From: Cyclobacteriaceae bacterium
Lineage (GTDB): Bacteria > Bacteroidota > Bacteroidia > Cytophagales > Cyclobacteriaceae
Length of the DNA: 33,978 nt
Direction of reading: 5' to 3'
Assembly: GCA_013140555.1 (NCBI GenBank)
Contig: JABFSO010000099.1
Span: 1-33,978, forward strand
Notes under the pieces: model-generated
What the model saw: only the letters and a program-made list of their open reading frames with translations
Told to the model about the DNA's origin: nothing
The model's database searches: none
Shown here: positions 17,938 through 26,274 of the stretch, one piece after another
Layout: each line of letters opens with the position of its first letter
Position numbering within the stretch: the first letter of the stretch is position 1
Position numbers and translations under genes: made by a program

Positions 17938-20475
17938 ATGGAAATAGAAAATACCACCTCCGGTAATAAGGATCATGATCAATCCAAGCGATTTCTGACA
18001 GGCTATGTTTTACTGATCGTGTCATCAATTGTTTATGTTATTGTAGAAAACATCAATATCGAGAAGCTACAATCTTCGTTTTCTTTGTTTGTAGTTCACT
18101 ATGTGATTGCTATCGCCTATTTGTTATACCTGTATCACCATAACGAGTTTGGCATCATGAAGAGCTTTCAAAAAAAGACGATTGACCGAACCATTATCCT
18201 AACAAATCTTTTTCTGATTAGTGCATACTCGTTAAACAGAGATATTGCAGTGTTTGAAGATTCGGTAGAATGGTTTTGTGTGTATTTGATTATTTCATCC
18301 ATTGTGCTATTAAGTTTTCGTTTTTTCTCCGATCTGCCCGCATGGGTGAAGCGACTGCAGGCATTTTTCCTCGGCTGCGCTATGGTTTTATACCTTTATA
18401 TGACTTTGTATGTAGTGAACTTCATGCCTGTGGGAGCAATTGGTATGATTGCATTAGGTATTGGTGGCCATATTTTTGTGCCGTTGATTTTGCTGGTGTG
18501 TGGTGTGTTGATCATTCAATTTCGATTTAATAGAACTGAGATAACTTGGTTGGTGGTGGGATCGATTAGTGCGATACTTATTTGTGTTGCGTTTGTGACG
18601 GAGTGGAAAAAGAGAATGAATGCGATTGAAAAATTTGCTAACCAATCGGTTCTCAACCCCCATACAGAATTGCCAATCTGGATTCGTGTGGGGCAAACTA
18701 TTCCGAACGATTGGATTACGCAACGCATTCTTAAATCGGATTTAGTATATAGCACCCGCACGGATCGATGGGACAGCTGGGATTTTATGCCGCGAACGGT
18801 AACTTGGGATGAGGCCCGAAAGCATGACCCGCTCGTATTGCTCGCCAGTTTTAGTTCGACTATTTCACTAAACCGTGAGGAGCGGGTAAACATTCTCAGA
18901 GTACTTTCAGATTCCAGACACCGATCCAACGAGCGTTTGTGGACTGGAAAAGATTTGAGTATCCCTTATATCGTTTCAGATATTGATGTGTATCCACACT
19001 TGCGGTTGGCATACACCGAAAAATATTTCAACATACGCAACTCGGGGCCTGCGCGATGGAATGGCAACACACAAGAAGCGATCTTCACGTTTCAATTGCC
19101 CGAAGGCTCAGTGGTTACTTCACTTTCGTTGTGGATTGAAGGAAAAGAAGAAAAGGCAATTCTCACTTCCAAACAAAAAGCAACCAAAGCATACCAACAG
19201 ATTGTAGGTGTAGAGAGACGCGATCCATCGGTTGTGCATTGGCAAGAAGGTAATACGGTTACGGTGCGCGTTTTCCCTTGCACCATAAACGAAGAGCGAA
19301 AGTTTAAAATTGGGATCACATCTCCTCTCGTTGTGGAAAACGGAAAAACGATTTACAGAAATATTACATTTCAAGGACCAACCGCGAGCCATGCTCAAGA
19401 GGTCATTCGCTTTCGTATGATCGGTGGGGAAGAAGATGCCGTGATTCCTAGTGGATTTGAAAAAGATGATGAAGGATTTTACAGGCGCGAAAGTGCTTAT
19501 GACGCTGAATTTAGTTTAGCGACTTCTACTCAGCCGATTCCTTCCAATAATCAATTTATATTTCAAAATCATCTGTACAAAATAGAAGAATACACTCCGA
19601 TCTATCGGCCACAGATTATTAAAAAACTTTATTTGGATTTAAACAATAGCTGGACAAAAGACGAGCTGGGCGAATTACTCGAGTTTGCAAAGCAGCGGGA
19701 GGTTTTTGTGTATCGCCATGATTCGTTTATTCAATTAACTCAGGAAAATCAGTCGATAGCTTATGAATTAATGAAACGAAACTATTCGCTGTTCCCTTTT
19801 CACCTGATAAAAGATTCGGAACAAAGTTTAGTTATTACCAAAGGTCAAACGGTTTCTCCGCATCTCAGCGACTTTAAGGAAAGTGAATTTGCTAGAGCCA
19901 TGGAAAAATATTTTTCTGATAATCGCAAATGCCTTGTTTATAACTTAGGTGTAGAAACATCCGCTTATGTTCGTTCGCTTCGCGAGTTACGTGCATTTGA
20001 ATTTTTACATGGCTCTATTGACGAATTGATTACATTATTAAATGAAAACAAATTTGTAGCAACTCAAGAAGATAACAGTCAAACCATTATTCACGATGCC
20101 CGGATTGTTATCCGCAAGCAACCGCTAAGTGATACAACCATCAGCAGCAATGCGCCCGATCACTTGGCGCGTTTGTTTGCCTACAACAATGTATTGCGTA
20201 AAGTAGGAAGAAACTATTTCAACGATGACTTCATTAATCAGGATTTAGTAGATGAAGCTTCTACTGCGTATGTCGTTTCTCCTGTGTCGAGTTTAATTGT
20301 ATTAGAAACAGCTAAAGACTACGAACGCTTCGACATCAAAGATAATGACAACAGTCTGAAGAATGCTTCTAAGCAATCGGATGGAGCGGTGCCCGAGCCG
20401 CATGAGTGGGCTTTGATTATTATTGCTCTTTTGGTAGTGCTTTACTTTAAATTCTATCACACACGCTCTTCATGA
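17938..20475 (+). CDS. XrtN-system VIT domain protein with PEP-type C-terminal sorting signal
   Basis: 845 residues. About seven hydrophobic segments occupy residues 20-223. A VIT (inter-alpha-trypsin) domain follows at about 355-485, recognisable from ATKAYQQIVGVERRDPS and NTVTVRVFPCTINEER. The next region looks like a degenerate vWA domain: LYLDLNNSW has D567-x-N569-x-S571 in place of a MIDAS DxSxS, and AYVVSPVSSLIVLET is a block common in VIT/vWA proteins. The C-terminus is a tripartite sorting signal: PEP at 819-821, a hydrophobic helix (WALIIIALLVVLYFKFY) and a short basic end (HTRSS). It matches the family named as the dedicated substrate of exosortase N. The stop overlaps the exosortase start as ATGA. 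Cellular function is unknown. Confidence 0.9.
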   Translation: MEIENTTSGNKDHDQSKRFLTGYVLLIVSSIVYVIVENINIEKLQSSFSLFVVHYVIAIAYLLYLYHHNEFGIMKSFQKKTIDRTIILTNLFLISAYSLNRDIAVFEDSVEWFCVYLIISSIVLLSFRFFSDLPAWVKRLQAFFLGCAMVLYLYMTLYVVNFMPVGAIGMIALGIGGHIFVPLILLVCGVLIIQFRFNRTEITWLVVGSISAILICVAFVTEWKKRMNAIEKFANQSVLNPHTELPIWIRVGQTIPNDWITQRILKSDLVYSTRTDRWDSWDFMPRTVTWDEARKHDPLVLLASFSSTISLNREERVNILRVLSDSRHRSNERLWTGKDLSIPYIVSDIDVYPHLRLAYTEKYFNIRNSGPARWNGNTQEAIFTFQLPEGSVVTSLSLWIEGKEEKAILTSKQKATKAYQQIVGVERRDPSVVHWQEGNTVTVRVFPCTINEERKFKIGITSPLVVENGKTIYRNITFQGPTASHAQEVIRFRMIGGEEDAVIPSGFEKDDEGFYRRESAYDAEFSLATSTQPIPSNNQFIFQNHLYKIEEYTPIYRPQIIKKLYLDLNNSWTKDELGELLEFAKQREVFVYRHDSFIQLTQENQSIAYELMKRNYSLFPFHLIKDSEQSLVITKGQTVSPHLSDFKESEFARAMEKYFSDNRKCLVYNLGVETSAYVRSLRELRAFEFLHGSIDELITLLNENKFVATQEDNSQTIIHDARIVIRKQPLSDTTISSNAPDHLARLFAYNNVLRKVGRNYFNDDFINQDLVDEASTAYVVSPVSSLIVLETAKDYERFDIKDNDNSLKNASKQSDGAVPEPHEWALIIIALLVVLYFKFYHTRSS

Positions 20476-21815
20476 ATTTAAACGTAGCCCTTGAATTTCT
20501 TCGGCAGCCTCATCGCAAGCTTTTGGTACTATTGCTATGCCTTTGTGCGATTGGTGCGGTAGCCGCGTTGCCACTTTGGTATGTAATGACCACCAATTGT
20601 TTGATCGGCCTTTGCCTTGTGCCATTTGTAATTTACACAACAGGCTCTGCAAGGTTCAATGGATTTGCCTTAGCGGGAGTTATTGCTTTTGGAATTTTGT
20701 CGATGATGTATCACCATAAGGTGTTTTACTTTTTAACAGTGGCATTGTTCGTTGTATTCTTACTTGATTTTTTTGTGGGCAAGGTGACGGGATTAATTTA
20801 TTTCCTGATCGCATTCATGTCGCCCGTGTTTTATCAGGTGTCTGTTATTTTGGGTTTCCCGATTCGTTTGCTGCTCAGTAGTTGGACTGGCTTCATTTTA
20901 AAGTCAGCGGGAATGCAAGTCGAAGTGCTTGGTAATATGATCTGGATTAATGGCACTGATTTTTCGGTTGACGAAGCTTGCATGGGTTTGAATATGCTGG
21001 TGGTTTCGTTGTTGCTCTCCGTATTTATGATGGCGCAGTGCCTTCGATCTCAGAAAAGAGATATGAATTTTATCTATATGATATTATTCTTCATCATGGT
21101 TTTTATGCTTACGGTTCTGTCCAATATGATGCGCATCATATTATTGGTCATGTTTCAGCTCCTTCCCAATAATCCTTGGCACGAAGTGGTGGGAATACTT
21201 TGCTTATTGGCTTATGTACTTATTCCGGTTTACTTTTTAAGTAGGTGGTTATCGGCACGAGTCGGAGCGCTAGTTTCTGATGCAGGTAATCGTGTTATGA
21301 TTTCGCGAACTCAAAAGAGTCTAATGATCGTGATGGCTTTATTTGTAGTGTGCTGTGGTTTTGCGTTGAATCCGGATCGCAAAGAAGCAGCAATTGAACA
21401 TGCCAACGTGGCTTACCACCAATTGCCGATTGAAAATATGCCGGGAGGAATATCAAAAATAACAACTACTGATCTGTTGTTGTATGTAAAGCCGATTCCG
21501 GATTTCTTTTCGATGGAGCACACTCCGTTGCTTTGCTGGAAGGGGAGTGGCTACGAATTTAAAAGCATTCGAAAGGAGGTTGCGGCCAATTATGAAGTGT
21601 ATCGTGGCGTACTGAAAAAGGGCAATGATTATTTGTACACCGCGTGGTGGTACTTTAATGGCACCAACTCTACCACCGATCAATTTGCCTGGCGAACAGA
21701 TATGCTCAAGGGAGCCAACCGCTATTGCCTCGTCAATATTACTTCGAAGGAGGAAAAAAAGTTGAATGAGTATGTAAAAGAGATTTTAGAATCCAAAATT
21801 CTTAAGATTAATTAG
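20472..21815 (+). CDS. xrtN: Exosortase N with EpsI-like C-terminal domain
   Basis: 447 residues. The N-terminal 260 or so residues form a multi-pass transmembrane domain holding the exosortase catalytic set: Cys170 in DEACMGLNM, Arg221 in SNMMRIIL and His237 in PWHEVVG. It should cleave the PEP-type C-terminal signal of the VIT protein encoded just upstream and transfer or release the product at the membrane. After one more hydrophobic segment (residues about 278-296) comes a soluble domain of about 145 residues with HTPLLCWKGSGYEF (Cys355), resembling EpsI, a partner commonly encoded with or fused to exosortases. Translationally coupled to its substrate by a 4-base overlap. The next gene converges, only 7 bases away. 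Confidence 0.9.
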   Translation: MNLNVALEFLRQPHRKLLVLLLCLCAIGAVAALPLWYVMTTNCLIGLCLVPFVIYTTGSARFNGFALAGVIAFGILSMMYHHKVFYFLTVALFVVFLLDFFVGKVTGLIYFLIAFMSPVFYQVSVILGFPIRLLLSSWTGFILKSAGMQVEVLGNMIWINGTDFSVDEACMGLNMLVVSLLLSVFMMAQCLRSQKRDMNFIYMILFFIMVFMLTVLSNMMRIILLVMFQLLPNNPWHEVVGILCLLAYVLIPVYFLSRWLSARVGALVSDAGNRVMISRTQKSLMIVMALFVVCCGFALNPDRKEAAIEHANVAYHQLPIENMPGGISKITTTDLLLYVKPIPDFFSMEHTPLLCWKGSGYEFKSIRKEVAANYEVYRGVLKKGNDYLYTAWWYFNGTNSTTDQFAWRTDMLKGANRYCLVNITSKEEKKLNEYVKEILESKILKIN

Positions 21816-21822
21816 AAAATAA

Positions 21823-22758
21823 TTAATGCTCTTTTCCTAAACGAAACTTCCAACTAAAATCTAAACTAATCAGATGCTCATAATTGAATTGAGCGAATGG
21901 TTTAATTGTATAGAAATTGGGTCGATAGATTACGCCAATGGAGAAGTGATCACTTAATCGATAGTATCCATTTAAAATCAACCCAATCGATTCGCTGGAT
22001 TTACTTATTGTGAAAGTAGAAGATGGTAGGTTATTGACAGTTCGGTCACTCGAAAAAAGCCACGTGTTTTTGGAATAGTGTAATCCGTAGCCAATAGAAA
22101 AGTCTTTAAACTGAAAGTTGTCTGTAATCGAGCCATAAACAGTTGACAACACCTCGTAGTCTCCGTATATATCAATAGCCGCAACGATTGGAATATAAAC
22201 ATCCATATTGCCGCTAATGGTGCCGCTGACAAACTTATTTGATTTATAATAATGATCTAGGCCGAGTGAAATTCCCCAGAATCCCGTATTCGATTTTGTC
22301 GGTTGCCCGGAAGGTTTTACATAGAAGCTGTTTACCCAAGGAAAAGATAATCTCCAATAAGTGGAGCCCTTCTGAAAAGGAGCAAAGCGATCAGGCTTTT
22401 TATTTGTCGAGTTGAAATTTAAGTAGATGTTCTTTCTGTAGGTATATCTTTTTTCGTTCGTATCCCAAATAAAGCCAAGACCATAGGTAAAAACATTTGC
22501 GTAATAGTTGAAAGAGTATTTTGGCTTTAGATAGTAAACTTTGCTAACGCTATCGGTAGCTGCAGTTATGGCAAGCACCGAATCTTTTCTCAACACATTA
22601 ATTTTTGTTTTTTGATGAACCCAATACTCTGTTCCCTCAACCGATAGTTTGGTTGGTCTACTGGAATAAATTTTAATGGAAGTAGTTGATTCATTAAACA
22701 CACGCGCACATCCACTTAATCCTAGTAGTAAGATGATACCAGCAACTCCAATTCTCAT
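21823..22758 (-). CDS. Putative outer-membrane lipoprotein with beta-barrel-like C-terminal part
   Basis: 311 residues. MRIGVAGIILLLGLSGC is a lipoprotein signal with a canonical LSGC lipobox. Residues about 25-75 (TSIKIYSSRPTKLSVEGTEYWV) resemble a PEGA-like or stalk domain, followed by alternating aromatic beta strands (WGISLGLDHYY, SIGYGLHYSKNTW, SIGVIYRPNFY) ending in LDFSWKF, as in small outer-membrane barrels. No named family recognised. Its start overlaps the tag stop as ATGA, so it is translated from the tag transcript, although no functional link with alkylation repair is evident. It converges on xrtN with 7 bases between the stops. Confidence 0.7.
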   Translation of the reverse strand: MRIGVAGIILLLGLSGCARVFNESTTSIKIYSSRPTKLSVEGTEYWVHQKTKINVLRKDSVLAITAATDSVSKVYYLKPKYSFNYYANVFTYGLGFIWDTNEKRYTYRKNIYLNFNSTNKKPDRFAPFQKGSTYWRLSFPWVNSFYVKPSGQPTKSNTGFWGISLGLDHYYKSNKFVSGTISGNMDVYIPIVAAIDIYGDYEVLSTVYGSITDNFQFKDFSIGYGLHYSKNTWLFSSDRTVNNLPSSTFTISKSSESIGLILNGYYRLSDHFSIGVIYRPNFYTIKPFAQFNYEHLISLDFSWKFRLGKEH

Positions 22759-23333
22759 TTTAATTTCTTGGTTTCTTTAAATCGAAAGCAATCTGCTACA
22801 TGATCATTCACCAATCCGCAGGCTTGCATGTGCGCATAAATCACCGTGCTACCCACAAACTTAAAACCGCGCTTGATTAAATCTTTACTTAATTCATCTG
22901 ACTCGGGTGTAGTGGCCACAACTTCTTTCAATGACTTGCGATTGTTTACAATCGGCTTTCCACCCACAAACTGCCAAATGTAACGATCGAAGCTGCCAAA
23001 CTCTTTTTGAATTTTTAAAAATTGCTTCGCGTTGTTGATAGCAGCATAACCTTTCAAGCGATTCCGAACGATTCCCGGATCGAGTAAAATCTTTTCCAGT
23101 CGGGCTTCGGTGAATCGCGCAACCTTAGCCGGATCAAAATCGGCAAACGCTTTGCGGTAGCCCTCTCTTTTTTTTAAAATCATCGACCAGCTCAGCCCCG
23201 CCTGCGCACCTTCCAAAATTAAGAATTCAAAATGAATCCGATCGTCATGCACCGGCACTCCCCATTCTTCATCGTGGTAGCGAATGTATTGATCAAACCC
23301 GAGACACCAAGAGCATCTGATTTTTTCGTTCAT
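22755..23333 (-). CDS. tag: DNA-3-methyladenine glycosylase I
   Basis: 192 residues from the ATG at 23333, which places MNEKIRCSWC at the usual Tag start; an ATG at 23357 and a TTG at 23402 are less family-like. Tag removes 3-methyladenine from alkylated DNA. The zinc site is intact: Cys and His in RCSWC and YIRYHDEEWG near the N-terminus, and His and Cys in YAHMQACGLVNDHVADC near the C-terminus. FEFLILEGAQAGLSW is the helix-hairpin signature of the family. Divergent from recX with about 46 bases between the starts, so both promoters lie in or overlap that gap. Confidence 0.95.
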   Translation of the reverse strand: MNEKIRCSWCLGFDQYIRYHDEEWGVPVHDDRIHFEFLILEGAQAGLSWSMILKKREGYRKAFADFDPAKVARFTEARLEKILLDPGIVRNRLKGYAAINNAKQFLKIQKEFGSFDRYIWQFVGGKPIVNNRKSLKEVVATTPESDELSKDLIKRGFKFVGSTVIYAHMQACGLVNDHVADCFRFKETKKLK

Positions 23334-23379
23334 CGTTATTTTATTTTTGATTGTCATGATTTGTTCCTTGATTTGAGTT

Positions 23380-23865
23380 GTGTTTGACGAAGAATCATCC
23401 AAAAAGAGAATCAGGCTTACGCCATCTGTTGCGTTCGCTAAGATACAACAATACTGTGCCTACCAGGAGCGCTCGCATCGAGAAGTTAAAAACAAATTGT
23501 TCGATTATGGCCTTTATGCCAGTGAGGTGGATGACCTGATTTCTAAATTAATTGTAGAAGGCTTTCTAAATGAAGAACGTTTTGCGAAAGCATTTGCCGG
23601 TGGAAAATTTAGAATTAAAAAGTGGGGCCGCATTAAAATAAAACAAGAATTGGAAATGCAAGGGCTTACGAAGCGATGTGTAGCCATTGGCCTAAAGGAG
23701 ATTGATCCTTCCGATTATCGAAAAACACTGAAAATTCTCATTCAAAAAAAGTCAGCTCAGACCACTGAAAAAAATCCATTCAAACGAAAAAACCTGATAG
23801 CCCGCTATGTGATCAGTAAAGGCTATGAAGCGGAGATGGTGTGGGAGATGTTGAAGGAGGATTAG
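23380..23865 (+). CDS. recX: RecX family regulator of RecA
   Basis: 161 residues. RecX binds RecA filaments and modulates recombination and the SOS response. Family features: AFAKIQQYCAYQERSHREVKNKL at the N-terminus, a run of three-helix repeats (SEVDDLISKLIVEGFLNEERFAKAF, then KWGRIKIKQELEMQGL), and a C-terminal KRKNLIARYVISKGYE repeat. Only a GTG at 23380 fits as start, as an in-frame TGA lies 4 bases before it and no ATG precedes the conserved region. recA is not adjacent. The gene is divergent from tag and convergent with the exonuclease gene. Confidence 0.92.
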   Translation: MFDEESSKKRIRLTPSVAFAKIQQYCAYQERSHREVKNKLFDYGLYASEVDDLISKLIVEGFLNEERFAKAFAGGKFRIKKWGRIKIKQELEMQGLTKRCVAIGLKEIDPSDYRKTLKILIQKKSAQTTEKNPFKRKNLIARYVISKGYEAEMVWEMLKED

Positions 23866-23998
23866 AAGATTAACCAGATAGATAGAGCACATAAGCCACT
23901 TATGGATTATCTCTACTATGCGTTCTACGATTCTATGATTTCTATATCTTAAGGAAAACTTATCCAAAATATACTTCGTGCCTTTGTGGCGAAAAAAT

Positions 23999-25372
23999 TT
24001 AGGAGAGCGCAATTACTTCTGCTCCTTTCGGATTGAGTAAGTAAGAATTGACCAAATTCTGTACGACTCTGTTTTCTTTTCCGGGTTTAATAAAATTTTT
24101 TGCCGTTTCTAAGTTGAGTACCGCTTCATCTTTATGAAAGAATCCGAAGCCCAGATAACTTCCATTCTCTACCAATACCAACGACTTTTCTTCTGCTTTG
24201 CGACCTTGACCGATGATCGCCACCGATTCACCACCTTCAAAAAACGAATCAATTGATTTTTGCGCACGTTTATTATACTTCTTAGCCGACTCAATTCCTT
24301 GACAGGCTCCTTTGCACGCACCCGTTTGGTGACTAAAGCAAAGGCCTTTCGCCAACTGAAGTCCGCTTAACTTAGGACACAATTCAAACTCTTTCACTTT
24401 CTCCCACATAAAATTCCAGGCATCACCTTTCGAGCTGAAAGTAATCAGCGGCTTAGTTCCTTTGCTGATGATATTGATACCGAATCGCAAGTAGCCATTG
24501 CGGTCTTCATAATCGAAAATGCCCCACTCCTCCACTTTATATTTTTGCGCCAGATTATATTTAGGCCAAAGCCTTCGTATTTCCTGCGATTCTAAAATCA
24601 ATGCAATCAAATCGCTGCCGGTTAGTTCGTAAGTTATGTTATGAATTTCGTTGCGGATGTTGGATCGGTTCCACTCGCGTGCTTCTCCTGTAAAATGTCC
24701 GGCAATACGTTTTTTAATATTCACAGCTTTGCCTACATAAATCACTTGCCCGTGACCATCTAAAAAATAATACACTCCCGCTTTGGCTGGAAGCTTATCA
24801 AAATCTTCTTTGTTCAGGTTGGGCGGTAAAATAGTTTCGCCTGAATTTCTCTTGAGTGCTTTGGTGATGATGCCGCTTTCATCGCGCTGCAGTAAGATGG
24901 AAAATATTTTTGCGGTAGCATGTGCATCGCCTCCGGCACGATGGCGGTCGGGAATTCGCACGCCAAGGCTTTCAGCAAGGCGTCCCAGACTGTATGAATC
25001 AAGTCCGGGAATGATTTTTCGACTCAGTCGAACGGTGCATAACTTTTTTGTTTGCCAGTTGATGCCCGTGCTATCAAATTCTTTTTTGAGAAAACTATAA
25101 TCGAAGTGTGCGTTGTGAGCTACAAAAATCCGATCCTTCAGCCAGCTATGAATTTCTTCGGCCATCTCTTCAAAGGTTGGTGCTTCTTCCACCATTTGAG
25201 AAGTTATTCCGGTAAGGCCTGTGATGAAGTGTGGAATTTTTCGCCCCGGATTTAGCAGAGTGCGAAAATTGTCGGTAATCCGTTTGCCATCATGATGATA
25301 GATAGCAATTTCTGTGATGCGATGGTTATCCGCGTAGCCTCCCGTAGTCTCAATATCAACAATGGCGTACAT
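23999..25372 (-). CDS. DnaQ-type exonuclease fused to GIY-YIG nuclease (Cho/UvrC-like)
   Basis: 457 residues. Domain 1 (1-165) is a DEDDh 3'-5' exonuclease: Asp6/Glu8 in VDIETTG, HNAHFDYS with Asp91, and HRAGGDA with His144 and Asp149. Domain 2 (about 193-275) is a GIY-YIG endonuclease: GVYYF (199-203) and IYVGKAVNIKKR (211-222), the half of UvrC and Cho that makes the 3' incision. Between them and the end is a four-cysteine motif C332-x12-C345-x7-C353-x3-C357, close to the cysteine spacing of UvrC. No UvrBC-interaction or RNase H-like C-terminal half is evident. Such fusions occur in several phyla and are believed to act in damage processing. It follows the DinD-like gene by 12 bases. Confidence 0.93.
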   Translation of the reverse strand: MYAIVDIETTGGYADNHRITEIAIYHHDGKRITDNFRTLLNPGRKIPHFITGLTGITSQMVEEAPTFEEMAEEIHSWLKDRIFVAHNAHFDYSFLKKEFDSTGINWQTKKLCTVRLSRKIIPGLDSYSLGRLAESLGVRIPDRHRAGGDAHATAKIFSILLQRDESGIITKALKRNSGETILPPNLNKEDFDKLPAKAGVYYFLDGHGQVIYVGKAVNIKKRIAGHFTGEAREWNRSNIRNEIHNITYELTGSDLIALILESQEIRRLWPKYNLAQKYKVEEWGIFDYEDRNGYLRFGINIISKGTKPLITFSSKGDAWNFMWEKVKEFELCPKLSGLQLAKGLCFSHQTGACKGACQGIESAKKYNKRAQKSIDSFFEGGESVAIIGQGRKAEEKSLVLVENGSYLGFGFFHKDEAVLNLETAKNFIKPGKENRVVQNLVNSYLLNPKGAEVIALS

Positions 25373-25384
25373 AATGGGGCTAAA

Positions 25385-26215
25385 TTAGCTTTTGCCTTTG
25401 ATCTTTTTAGCAGTTTTCGATTCCGGCAAATAATTATTTGATGTTATAACTTTTTCTCCCGTTTTTAATTCTAGCGCTTTTCTAGCGTCACCGGCAATTT
25501 TACCACCCTGTATAGCTACTACTTGATTTTCTACGAACCCCTTCGGATTTCTTGTTTTAACAATGGCAGTAGTAGACGCTTCTCCTAACATTGAGAATAT
25601 TAATTCTAGATCGGTCATATGATCTCTTAAATTTTCACGCTTTAATTTTTTTAGTTTTTTATAATCAGAAGGTGTTAATCCAAATGTGGCCTTAGAAATT
25701 TCAGCTGTTAGAATCGAATACTCTTTTTGTTCTTTTATACCTCTGTTTTTCCATTCTTCAGTTAATTCCTCGCGAATGGCGATACTCCTCATCCTTTTCT
25801 CTATCCAATCATCCGAATAGCCCTTTAGCTTATAAAGTTCTCTGGTTCTTTGCGCTGCTAACTCTGGATTTTCTATTTCATCAAGGCGATCAGCACCTAC
25901 TTGGGCCAGCCATAATTTGAACGGTTCCGCTTTTGGTGATGGTATTGATTGAATGATCCGTAACAGACCTTTGGCATTCGAACAATTCAATTTTTGTTTA
26001 CCACCTTTCGTATCGATTAAAAGGGGGGTGACAATTTGTCCCCACCCTTGAGAAAGCTGCTCATCTCGCTTTCTCATTTTTTTTAAATAATCGGATGGAT
26101 TTAGACTATCTGTTAAAACTTGAATTACATCAGTCACGACAAAATACCATTGTTGACTTTCCTCATCCCAAACGGAACGTATCTCTTTGCTTTGAAAAAG
26201 TTTGATATTGCTCAT
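25385..26215 (-). CDS. BRO-N/DinD-like DNA-damage-type protein
   Basis: 276 residues from the ATG at 26215; an in-frame TTG two codons earlier is less likely. The N-terminal part (IRSVWDEESQQWYFVVTDV, then NCSNAKGLLRIIQSIPS) is a BRO-N/antirepressor-type domain. The C-terminal half (GLTPSDYKKLKKLKRENLRD, DLELIFSMLGEASTTAI, and GGKIAGDARKALELKTG) resembles DinD, an SOS-induced inhibitor of RecA-mediated strand exchange in E. coli. It is upstream of the DnaQ/GIY-YIG nuclease in the same direction with a 12-base gap. BRO-N genes are common in phages, but no other phage gene is near. The link to damage response is an inference from the neighbours and the DinD likeness. Confidence 0.8.
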   Translation of the reverse strand: MSNIKLFQSKEIRSVWDEESQQWYFVVTDVIQVLTDSLNPSDYLKKMRKRDEQLSQGWGQIVTPLLIDTKGGKQKLNCSNAKGLLRIIQSIPSPKAEPFKLWLAQVGADRLDEIENPELAAQRTRELYKLKGYSDDWIEKRMRSIAIREELTEEWKNRGIKEQKEYSILTAEISKATFGLTPSDYKKLKKLKRENLRDHMTDLELIFSMLGEASTTAIVKTRNPKGFVENQVVAIQGGKIAGDARKALELKTGEKVITSNNYLPESKTAKKIKGKS

Positions 26216-26274
26216 TTTCAAATTTATTTAAAATTAGGCATTTAAAATTTGCCGATATTTCCTAAAAAAAGCTG

